From Candidatus Leptofilum proximum (lineage in GTDB: Bacteria; Chloroflexota; Anaerolineae; Promineifilales; Promineifilaceae), in assembly GCA_016710325.1 (NCBI GenBank), contig JADJXK010000002.1:1054001-1118000 (forward strand): a DNA stretch of 64,000 nt. Direction: 5' to 3'. Of this stretch, positions 43,017 to 50,077 are shown one piece after another. Within the stretch, counting starts at the first letter, position 1. Every line of letters begins with the position of its first letter. A program made the translations under genes and the position numbers. The notes under the pieces were generated by a model. The model ran no database searches, was not told where the DNA came from, and saw only the letters and a list, made by a program, of their open reading frames with translations.

Positions 43017-43808
43017 ATGTCACCGAATTCGCTGCCCCAGACAAGCGCCCAGGCTCAACAGTTGGAAACCATAGGTTTCCTGGCCACTGGTATTGCCCAT
43101 GATTTTAGCAATCTTCTTACCAGCATCGTGGGCCAAACATCACTGGCTTTAGCTACCTTACCCCAGGATAATGTCGCCCGAATGCATATAGAAAGGGCCA
43201 TGCAGGCCGCTGAATTTGCCGCTGAGCTTACCCGGCAGCTGCTTACCTATGCCAGTTCTCACGACGCGCCGGATGAACTCATTAACCTGAACCAGCTGGT
43301 GAATGACAACATCAGTTTGCTGAACACCACGCTGCTTAACGGGGTCTCGCTGCAGTTGGACCTGGCGCCCAACATTCCGCCCATTGAGGCCAAACGGGCC
43401 CACATCCAGCAGGTGATTATGAACCTGATCATCAATGCGGCGGAGTCAATTGAGGATGGCCACGGCATTGTTTTGCTGCGCACCGGGCTGGAAACAATTC
43501 ACGACGGCCAAACACGGCATCATTTTGTAAACGGCCGTTCCCTCACCCCTGGCCCCCATATCTACCTGCAAGTCACCGACACCGGCTGCGGCATGAGTCC
43601 GCAGCAAATTAAACAGATATTCTCCCCGTTTTTCACCACCAAACCCGCCGGGCGCGGTCTGGGATTGGCTACGGTCCTGGACATTGTTAACCTGTATCAC
43701 GGCGGCATCACCGTGGAGAGCCAGCCAGGGCTCGGCTCAACGTTCTGCGTCTTTTTGCCGCTGCCGACCCACCTCGGCGTGATGTCCAACACCGCCACCC
43801 TGCACTAA
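43017..43808 (+). CDS. Soluble NtrB-like histidine kinase
   Basis: The 263-residue protein consists almost wholly of a kinase core. H box is LATGIAHDFSNLLTSIVGQ (His at about 29), followed by HATPase_c: VIMNLIINAAESIED (N box), VTDTGCGMS (G1), IFSPFFTTKPAGRGLGLATV (F and G2) and GGITVESQPGLGSTFCVFLPL. The HDFxNLL form is that of hybrid or NtrB-type kinases. Only about 18 residues precede the H box, so there is no sensor domain and no membrane helix; a partner protein must supply the input. It starts 156 bases after the TPR gene on the same strand. Confidence 0.9.
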   Translation: MSPNSLPQTSAQAQQLETIGFLATGIAHDFSNLLTSIVGQTSLALATLPQDNVARMHIERAMQAAEFAAELTRQLLTYASSHDAPDELINLNQLVNDNISLLNTTLLNGVSLQLDLAPNIPPIEAKRAHIQQVIMNLIINAAESIEDGHGIVLLRTGLETIHDGQTRHHFVNGRSLTPGPHIYLQVTDTGCGMSPQQIKQIFSPFFTTKPAGRGLGLATVLDIVNLYHGGITVESQPGLGSTFCVFLPLPTHLGVMSNTATLH

Positions 43809-43827
43809 AACACCAGGCATTGCCCGG

Positions 43828-44622
43828 CTACTCAGCTGGAGTGATCTGGGCCAACACCTGATCGACGGCCGTTTCCGTCACCCCATCCGCCGCCCCCACT
43901 TGCAGCCAGACCAGGAACTCCACGTTGCCCTCGGCCCCCGTCACCGACGAAACCACCAGCCCCTGTACACCAAAATCGTTGGCGCGGAACCACTGCCATA
44001 GCTCTTCCAGCACGCTGCGGTGTACGGCCGTATCCTTCACAATCCCACCCCGCCCCACCTGTTTGGGACCCGCCTCAAACTGCGGCTTGATCAGCGCCAC
44101 GATATTGGCCGATTCGGCCAACCACTGCTTCACCGCCGGTAAAATCAGGCGCAGAGAGATGAACGAGACGTCAATCGCCACAAAATCGACAGGTTCGCCC
44201 AGGGAGTCCAGGTAGCGCGCGTTGGTCCGTTCCATTACCACGACCCGCTCGTCCTGGCGCAGGGACCAGTCCAGCTGGCCATAGCCCACGTCGATGGCGT
44301 ACACACGTGTGGCCCCATTTTGCAAAAGCACGTCGGTAAAACCGCCGGTGCAGGCGCCCACATCGGCGCAGACGGCGCCATTCACGTCCAACCCAAACGT
44401 CGCCAGGGCACCGGCCAGCTTAAAGCCGCCGCGCCCCACATACGGCAAGGCTGCTTTCAGCTCGATGGTGGCTTCGGTGGAGACGGCCGTTCCCGGCTTG
44501 TCTACCCGCACCCCATCCACCAACACTTCCCCGGCCAGGATGATGCCCTGCGCCTTCGACCGCGTCGGTACCAGCCCGCGAGTGACCAGCAGCTTGTCCA
44601 GACGTTCCTTGTTTTTGGCCAA
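43828..44622 (-). CDS. tlyA: TlyA family rRNA (cytidine-2'-O)-methyltransferase
   Basis: The product of about 264 residues has an N-terminal S4 RNA-binding domain (ERLDKLLVTRGLVPTRSKAQGIILAGEVLVDG) and an FtsJ-like methyltransferase domain (LPYVGRGGFKL, VCADVGACTGGFTDVLLQNGATRVYAIDVGYGQLDWSLRQDERVVV, VDFVAIDVSFISLRLILP, ALIKPQFEAGPKQVGRGGIVKD). It methylates 16S and 23S rRNA cytidines, which affects capreomycin sensitivity. I chose the TTG reading AKNKERLDK, which has GAGG eight bases upstream and follows the rmd stop by 11 bases; longer frames run into rmd. Confidence 0.92.
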   Translation of the reverse strand: MAKNKERLDKLLVTRGLVPTRSKAQGIILAGEVLVDGVRVDKPGTAVSTEATIELKAALPYVGRGGFKLAGALATFGLDVNGAVCADVGACTGGFTDVLLQNGATRVYAIDVGYGQLDWSLRQDERVVVMERTNARYLDSLGEPVDFVAIDVSFISLRLILPAVKQWLAESANIVALIKPQFEAGPKQVGRGGIVKDTAVHRSVLEELWQWFRANDFGVQGLVVSSVTGAEGNVEFLVWLQVGAADGVTETAVDQVLAQITPAE

Positions 44623-44633
44623 ATTGGTATCCT

Positions 44634-45578
44634 CTACAGGCGCTCCGCCCAATCCTGCAAAATATCGGTCAGCGACTGCTCCAGGCCGATGCGCGGTTCC
44701 CAGCCGGTTTGCGCCTGGATTTTGGCGTAGCTGCCGTACAGGCACGGCGTGTCCGACGGCCGCATCCGCTCCGGATCACGTTCCACAACCGCCTCTATCC
44801 CGGCAATTTCGATCAGCTTCTGCAAAACCGCTTCGATTTTCACCGGTCTGCCCGAGCAAATGAGATAAGTCTCGCCTGGCTGGCCTTCGGCGGCCAACAG
44901 CTGGTAAGCCCGCACCACGTCGCGCACGTCGGTGAAGTCACGCATCGCCTCCAGGTTGCCTACCATGAGCCGGTTGTCCCGCCGCCCCGCCTGGATCGCC
45001 GCCAGCTGGCTGGCAAAATCGGGCACGACAAACCCCAACGCCTGGTGCGGCCCAATGTGGTTAAACGGCCGTGCTTCCACCACGGGCAGCTGGTAACGTT
45101 CCCAGTAAAGCGGCACCAACAGCCCAGCCATCCACTTGCTGACGCCGTAAGGATGGTTCGGTGCAGGCGGTGTCTGCTCGGTAATGGGCAGCATGTCTGG
45201 CTCAATGTGCCCATAAATCTCGGCGCTGGTGACGATAAGCACACGCGGACGGCCGTATTGCACCACCGCCTGCAGCAAATTGACCGTCCCCACGCTGTTC
45301 ACCGACAGGGTCAGCCCCGGCTGCTGCCAGGAGCGCGCCGGATAGGCCTGCCCGGCCAGGTGGTAAACCACGTCGGGTTGGGCCTGGGCTACGGCCGTTT
45401 CCAGCGACGTCACATCCAGCAAATCTCCAGCGACAGGCGTGAGATTTTTGTGCTGATGCAACTGCTGGTGGCTGGTGGCTTCATGCACCAGCGTGCAGAC
45501 AGAATGTCCCGCCGCCAGCAGCTCTGCTACCAGGTGAGAACCGGCAAAACCCGTTGCGCCCGTGATAAAAATACGCAT
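44634..45578 (-). CDS. rmd: GDP-4-dehydro-6-deoxy-D-mannose reductase-like NAD-dependent epimerase/dehydratase
   Basis: The 314-residue extended SDR starts RIFITGATGFAGSHL (NAD(P)-binding), has YHLAGQAYPARSW, TSAEIYGH, catalytic YGVSK near 143, ARPFNHIGPHQ and the C-terminal signature SGRPVKIEAVLQKLIEIAG, DPERMRPSDTPCLYGSYAKIQAQTGWEP. That C-terminal block (RPSDxPxLxG-x-x-K-x-TGWxP) is characteristic of Rmd and its relatives, which reduce GDP-4-keto-6-deoxymannose to GDP-rhamnose, used in surface glycans. GDP-mannose dehydratase is the other possibility. It lies 11 bases upstream of tlyA on the same strand. Confidence 0.85.
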   Translation of the reverse strand: MRIFITGATGFAGSHLVAELLAAGHSVCTLVHEATSHQQLHQHKNLTPVAGDLLDVTSLETAVAQAQPDVVYHLAGQAYPARSWQQPGLTLSVNSVGTVNLLQAVVQYGRPRVLIVTSAEIYGHIEPDMLPITEQTPPAPNHPYGVSKWMAGLLVPLYWERYQLPVVEARPFNHIGPHQALGFVVPDFASQLAAIQAGRRDNRLMVGNLEAMRDFTDVRDVVRAYQLLAAEGQPGETYLICSGRPVKIEAVLQKLIEIAGIEAVVERDPERMRPSDTPCLYGSYAKIQAQTGWEPRIGLEQSLTDILQDWAERL

Positions 45579-45670
45579 AAAAGTCCTTTTACTGCCTGCA
45601 AGGCCTTGAATAAGTAAATTGGGTAAATCGTTTCCTCAGGAACTTCTTGGAATATTTTTCCGGTCATTCT

Positions 45671-45775
45671 AGTGTTTTGCTCCATAAATCCTTACCAGGT
45701 TATTGTGGCACAGGAGCAAAACACTTAAGCAGTTGCCTTAATATAAATACCTATGAAGAACTTCCGGGCAACTGC
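45671..45775 (-). repeat. Two-hairpin 105-bp dispersed repeat, copy 2
   Basis: The reverse complement of this stretch matches copy 1 at 5391-5494 at about 93 of 105 positions by hand. Both hairpin pairs are kept (gcagttgccc with ggcaactgc; agtgttttgctc with gagcaaaacact). It lies between the divergent rmd and the nucleotidyltransferase-like gene. Confidence 0.9.
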
Positions 45776-45898
45776 ACTAGAAGTAAACTTTGAGCATCAG
45801 CCCAAGGTTTCAACCTGCACTATGCCCAACGAGCTACATTATACCTGCCAAACATGTTCAAGCTAACGATGATTCGCCTCAGGCTCCAGGTTGCATAT

Positions 45899-45927
45899 TG
45901 CCCCTACCAGTGCGGGCAAAGTATAAT
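45899..45927 (+). promoter_or_regulatory. Strong promoter for a leaderless transcript
   Basis: TTGCCC (45899-45904), 17 bases, TATAAT (45922-45927). An ATG lies at 45935, seven bases after the -10 box, where transcription would begin, so the mRNA is probably leaderless. Confidence 0.55.
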
Positions 45928-45934
45928 GGCTCCC

Positions 45935-47119
45935 ATGAATCCGGCCCTCAACACAATCTCTCAAACGCTGGCTGCCGACCTTGGCCCCCAGCTCGAAGCC
46001 GTGTTTTTATTTGGCCGCCAGGCAGTACAGTCCCCACGAACGGCCGTTTCACCCCCCCATCTTCTGCTCGTCATCAGCCCAGACGCCAACCTGCACGCCG
46101 TGCGCGAAAGCTTCCACCCGCTGTGGCAGGAGCACAAAACAGTCCTCAAACAGCCACCTCTAGTGGCTACACGACAAGCCCTGCGCCGCCACCTGGAACT
46201 GAATCCGCACCTGGCGTTGGACATGCTGCAGCACGGCTTGCAGCTGGCCGGTCAACCCATGCCCGCCAACTTCTTCCGCACCAGGGTGAATCCGCATGAG
46301 CTGTATGCCCATTTCGCCCAGGAACTGCTGGCCGCATCAGCGGCGCTGAGCCAGACCAGCAGCCCGGAGGATGACATGCGGCTCAACGATCTGGTCCAGC
46401 AAATTTGCGCCCGGCCGGTAAGGGCAACAGAAACCGGCGTTGCCCGGTTCACCATGGTGCAGCAGGCGTTAACGGCCGTGTTAAACCAACTCCCGGCCGC
46501 CAGCAAATGGTCCCGGGCCGCCCAAACCGGTCCTACCTCAGCCGACATCCCTGGCCTGCAGGCGATTTACACCGAAAACAACAAAAACATCTTCGTCTTT
46601 AACCAGCTCACGCCCCGGCACATTGGGCTGATCAACTGGGAGACGCTGGCCCAACACCTGCCCCAGGCCGACGGAAGTCTGCACGTTACCACCGTTGCCC
46701 AATTTTGTCTGCTGGGCCTGTATGAGAAAGCACTGGATTTACGCTTCAACAAATATCAGCACAAGTGGGGCATTCCCTTCCTGGCGCGATTAACACCATC
46801 CAGCCGCCAGATTTTGCGCCAGGCCGCCCGCACGCCGTCGCACATCCTGGTCAACGCCCTGCCCCACAGCTTCCTCACCGCCGCCAACACCAGCGACGAC
46901 ACATTGCACAAGCTCATCCACGACTATCAGAACCGGATGCTCAACATCCAGCTGGAAAACGAACTCCTCTTCCGCCTCGGCCTTATCCCGGCTAAATTTG
47001 TGCCGCCCGAACCGCTGCCCGAACGAGACACCTCGGCCAAACAGCGGCTGACCGCCATCTTGCAGCACCTGGAGTGGTGGGCCGATTTTTACCAGTCAGC
47101 GCTGCAAACGGAATCGTGA
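45935..47119 (+). CDS. Degenerate nucleotidyltransferase-like protein of unknown function
   Basis: I do not recognise a named family for this protein of about 394 residues. The N-terminal 70 residues (ISQTLAADLGPQLEAVFLFGRQAV, then LLLVISPDANLHAVRESFHPLW) resemble the start of a nucleotidyltransferase fold, where the usual motif is LFGSRARG followed by two Asp; here the motif is LFGRQAV and the Asp pair is not kept. The remainder is helical (LNDLVQQICARPV, LINWETLAQHLPQ, LTAILQHLEWWADFYQS). The start is set by the promoter placed just before it. Its last bases overlap the GTG of the next gene (GTGA). Confidence 0.6.
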   Translation: MNPALNTISQTLAADLGPQLEAVFLFGRQAVQSPRTAVSPPHLLLVISPDANLHAVRESFHPLWQEHKTVLKQPPLVATRQALRRHLELNPHLALDMLQHGLQLAGQPMPANFFRTRVNPHELYAHFAQELLAASAALSQTSSPEDDMRLNDLVQQICARPVRATETGVARFTMVQQALTAVLNQLPAASKWSRAAQTGPTSADIPGLQAIYTENNKNIFVFNQLTPRHIGLINWETLAQHLPQADGSLHVTTVAQFCLLGLYEKALDLRFNKYQHKWGIPFLARLTPSSRQILRQAARTPSHILVNALPHSFLTAANTSDDTLHKLIHDYQNRMLNIQLENELLFRLGLIPAKFVPPEPLPERDTSAKQRLTAILQHLEWWADFYQSALQTES

Positions 47120-48219
47120 TTGCCCGATTGAACCGGCTAAATTTTCGCAGCGGGCTGCGCCTGCTGCTGCTGATTGCCCTCATCTCCCTCATCCAGCCCG
47201 CGCCGCTGCTCATCGTGCCTGGCCCGCCGCAAACGGTGCACACCGGCCACCCCATCGTCGGCGTGCACACCCGCCTGACGGACGAGGTGGAGGAGTGGAA
47301 AGTCCAGCGCAGCCTGGAAATGGTGCGCCAGATGGGGTCGCCCTGGATTGTGGAGCTGTTCCCCTGGGCCTACTACCACGCCGCCGATGGCGGCATCGCT
47401 TGGGATCACCCGGACATGGTGATGAACCATGCCCACGCTCAGGGATTGAAGGTGATTGCCCGCATCGGCCTCACGCCCGGCTGGGCGCGCCCGCCGGACA
47501 CGCCGCTCAACTACCTGGACGCCACCGCCTACGACGACTTTGCCGAGTTTGCCGCCCGCTTCGCCGCCCGCTACGAAGGCAAGCTGGCGGCCATCATCGT
47601 AGGTAATGAACCCAATTTGAGCTATGAGTGGGGGTACCGGGAGGGAACGGCCGTTGACTACACCAACCTCCTCAAAACCGTCTACCCCGCCGTCAAGGCC
47701 GCCAATCCAGATGTGCTGGTGCTGGGCGGCGCGCTGGCCCCCACCCTGGAACCCGCCGGTTCCCCCTGGGGCCTCAACGATCTGGAGTACCTGGACCAGA
47801 TGTACACCGCCGGGGCCGCAGACTACTTCGACGGGCTGGCCGTACACAGCTACGGTCTCACCTTCCCCGCCCTGGCCGAACCCGGCCCGGAAATTCTCAA
47901 CTTCCGCCGCGTCGAGCTGGTGCGCCAGGTCATGCTGCGCCACGGCGATGCCGATACCAAAATTTACATCACCGAATTTGGCTGGAACGACCATCCCCGC
48001 TGGACAATGGCCGTCCGCCCCGGCCAGCGCATCCAAAACACCCTCGACGCCTTCACCTACGCCGAAGAAAACTGGCCCTACGTGGAGATGATCGCCATCT
48101 GGGCCTTCCGCTTCCCCGCGCCCACCAAAAGCTTCATGGATTATTACACCCTCGTCACCCCCGAATTTGTGGCCAAGCCCATCTACGCCGAACTGCGGAG
48201 GTTTACCGGCAATGAGTGA
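47116..48219 (+). CDS. Glycoside-hydrolase-fold (cellulase-like TIM barrel) membrane-anchored or secreted protein
   Basis: The 367-residue protein starts with a basic stretch and a hydrophobic helix (LRLLLLIALISLIQPAPLLIV), a signal or anchor. The rest is a TIM barrel of the GH-A type: WIVELFPWAYYHAADG, LKVIARIGLTPGWARPPDT, KLAAIIVGNEPNLSYEWGY with the acid/base Glu in GNEPN, and KIYITEFGWNDHPRW with the nucleophile Glu in TEFGW. Both catalytic Glu are kept, so it is likely an active glycosidase; the exact GH family is unclear (GH39/GH5-like). GTG start at the upstream gene's TGA indicates coupling. Confidence 0.85.
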   Translation: MIARLNRLNFRSGLRLLLLIALISLIQPAPLLIVPGPPQTVHTGHPIVGVHTRLTDEVEEWKVQRSLEMVRQMGSPWIVELFPWAYYHAADGGIAWDHPDMVMNHAHAQGLKVIARIGLTPGWARPPDTPLNYLDATAYDDFAEFAARFAARYEGKLAAIIVGNEPNLSYEWGYREGTAVDYTNLLKTVYPAVKAANPDVLVLGGALAPTLEPAGSPWGLNDLEYLDQMYTAGAADYFDGLAVHSYGLTFPALAEPGPEILNFRRVELVRQVMLRHGDADTKIYITEFGWNDHPRWTMAVRPGQRIQNTLDAFTYAEENWPYVEMIAIWAFRFPAPTKSFMDYYTLVTPEFVAKPIYAELRRFTGNE

Positions 48220-48224
48220 GTTTG

Positions 48225-48311
48225 GTGGCAAGTTGCAGGTGGCAGGTTGCAGGTCTTCCTCGCCGAAGGCTACTTGCCACTTGCCACTTGCCACGTGCAA
48301 CCCCTGCCACT
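48225..48311. repeat. Word hairpin, ggcaagttgcaggt family
   Basis: Left words ggtggcaagttgcaggtggc pair with the right series acttgccacttgccacttgcc and gcaacccctgcc. It lies at the junction of the glycosidase and the solute-binding gene. A sister copy is at 59704-59762. Confidence 0.75.
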
Positions 48312-48382
48312 TTTCACTTTTCACTTTTCACTTCCCCCTACTTCAGATCGGATTCAGATCGTTTGGTGGGTATGCTAAATGC

Positions 48383-49138
48383 TTGTGGTTCATCGCTGTT
48401 TTTGGCATTATCTTGTGGCAAATTGGCTGCCAGACGGCCGATAACAGCTGGGAACGAGTACAGGCGGCAGGCGTCTTGCGCGTGGGGCTGGACCCCACCT
48501 ACCCACCCTTCGAGGTGGATGATGGCGGCAATTTGGTCGGACTGGACATCGATTTGGCCAAAGCGATTGCCGACGATTTGGGGCTGGATGTCCAGTTTGT
48601 CTACTTCGGTTACGACGGCCTGTACGACGCCCTGGCCACCGAGCAGGTGGACGTACTCATCTCCGCCCTGGTCATCATCCCGGAGCGGACGCGCGATTTT
48701 AGCTACAGTGAACCTTACTTTAACGCGGGCGAAATCTTGATTGTCCCGGCGGACAACGAGACAATTGAGACGATGGCCGATTTGGGCGGCCAGACGCTGG
48801 CCGTGGAGCTGGGCAGCTTGGGTCACGTAGAGGCCACCGAGTGGGGCAAGCAGGTGGCAGATTTGAAAATTCTGACTTTTCCGACGGCCGCTGAGGCGAT
48901 GACGGCCGTACAGCAAGGTGAAGCCCACGCCGCCCTTACCGACGCCATAAGCGGCCGTCTCTTCCTGCGCGACCACGACGGCCTGAAGCGGCTGCCCCAA
49001 AGCGTCACCGTAGAACCTTTTGCCCTGGTAGTGCGTAGTGAAGACCGGCAGCTGCTCGCCGTGCTCAACCAAAGCCTGGCCACCCTGCAGCAGTCCGGCC
49101 AGCTAGACCAAATCGAAGCCAAATGGCTTGGTCCTTAA
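48383..49138 (+). CDS. Solute-binding lipoprotein (family 3, amino-acid type)
   Basis: The mature region is a family 3 periplasmic binding protein: VLRVGLDPTYPPFEVDDGGNLVGLDIDLAKAIADDLGLDVQFVYF, ALATEQVDVLISALVIIPERTRDFSYSEPYF, LGGQTLAVELGSLGHVEATEWG and ALTDAISGRLFL. A lipobox IGCQ ends a hydrophobic stretch WFIAVFGIILWQIGC, so it is a lipoprotein. It should bind an amino acid or similar polar ligand. The true start is unclear. I use TTG at 48383, just before the signal; an ATG at 48212 overlaps the upstream stop but would translate the word hairpin. No permease genes are nearby, so it is an orphan receptor. Confidence 0.85.
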   Translation: MWFIAVFGIILWQIGCQTADNSWERVQAAGVLRVGLDPTYPPFEVDDGGNLVGLDIDLAKAIADDLGLDVQFVYFGYDGLYDALATEQVDVLISALVIIPERTRDFSYSEPYFNAGEILIVPADNETIETMADLGGQTLAVELGSLGHVEATEWGKQVADLKILTFPTAAEAMTAVQQGEAHAALTDAISGRLFLRDHDGLKRLPQSVTVEPFALVVRSEDRQLLAVLNQSLATLQQSGQLDQIEAKWLGP

Positions 49139-49869
49139 GAAAGATTGTTCATGAAATGTCTCTAGATAAAGCTCTAAGAAATGCAACGAAGTTTTTTGGG
49201 GAGGAAAACGAAAAGTTAAACCGACTGCAATATGAACGCATCCAAATGATGCCAGGTTCGAGGCAAATGTTTAAACGCATTGCTTCCGCCCCCGATATCG
49301 AACAATTAATGGATTATTTGGCCGAAGTGCGATATGCCTTAGTTTTTGCTGGACTTAACTTTGATGTTGAAATTGAACCTTTTGGCAAAAAGGGGCCAGA
49401 TTTACAAATCGCGAAGAATGGAAATCGGGCAATTGTAGAGGTAAAAAGATTTAGAAAAGTTTACTCTGGTCCACCTGAGCTTGACATTAATAATCCAAAA
49501 ACAATGTTGGTAGAATATGGAAATATTACACGTGATGTTAGAAAGGCATTTAACATTATTTTGACGAAATTTGACCAGATCGGAAACTCCGACGCAATTA
49601 TTGCTGTTTGGAATGACGATGAAGATCTAGATGACTGGGAGGTTAGTAAAGCTGTCCAAAATATCCGATTAGATTCTAAGAACAATAAACTAGCAGTACC
49701 GAGCAATCTAGCATTTGTCGTTTATGGCTCAAAATGGATCGGTGACCAAAATCAACAGCTATATTGTTTCCCAATTCACCAACGCCATTCTCCTTATTTG
49801 CTTTGGTGCCAGGAACTAGACTCTTCTATAGTTTCAGATTTGGTACATAAAGCAATAGGTCAGAGTTAA
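49123..49869 (+). CDS. PD-(D/E)XK nuclease-like protein of unknown function
   Basis: The 248-residue protein has a core like a restriction endonuclease fold: LAEVRYALVFAGLNFDVEIEPFGKKGPDLQIAKNGNRAIVEVKRFRK, with Asp in GPDL at about 89 and Glu-x-Lys in VEVKRF at about 100-103. This is the PD-(D/E)XK pattern. The remainder, including VWNDDEDLDDWEVSKAV, is unassigned. Its ATG at 49123 overlaps the preceding stop; an internal ATG at 49156 reads SLDKALRNATKFF and could be the real start. The gene is AT-rich, has no ACGGCCGT and is followed by a hairpin cluster, so it is probably an insertion. No methylase or partner is adjacent. Confidence 0.7.
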   Translation: MAWSLRKIVHEMSLDKALRNATKFFGEENEKLNRLQYERIQMMPGSRQMFKRIASAPDIEQLMDYLAEVRYALVFAGLNFDVEIEPFGKKGPDLQIAKNGNRAIVEVKRFRKVYSGPPELDINNPKTMLVEYGNITRDVRKAFNIILTKFDQIGNSDAIIAVWNDDEDLDDWEVSKAVQNIRLDSKNNKLAVPSNLAFVVYGSKWIGDQNQQLYCFPIHQRHSPYLLWCQELDSSIVSDLVHKAIGQS

Positions 49870-49870
49870 C

Positions 49871-50043
49871 CTTGTTCCCGCGCTCCGCGCTGCCTATGAG
49901 ACGCAGGAGCGTCTCGATCTTCATTCCACGCTCGGCGTGGAACGAGCAAGGAAAAGTTTTGCAATTTGTCATTCCCGCGCAGGCGGGAATCCACGCACGC
50001 AACAACAAATAGAAGATGGATACCCGCTTTTGCGGGTATGACA
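49871..50043. repeat. REP-like cluster of hairpins
   Basis: The first part forms a cloverleaf-like set: outer ccttg / caagg and inner gagacgc-agga-gcgtctc and ttccacgc-tcg-gcgtggaa. Then follow attcccgc-gca-ggcgggaat and atacccgc-tttt-gcgggtat. No gene is present. Confidence 0.7.
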
Positions 50044-50077
50044 CCACTTGATTACGATGAAAATATTGAAGGGGCAA

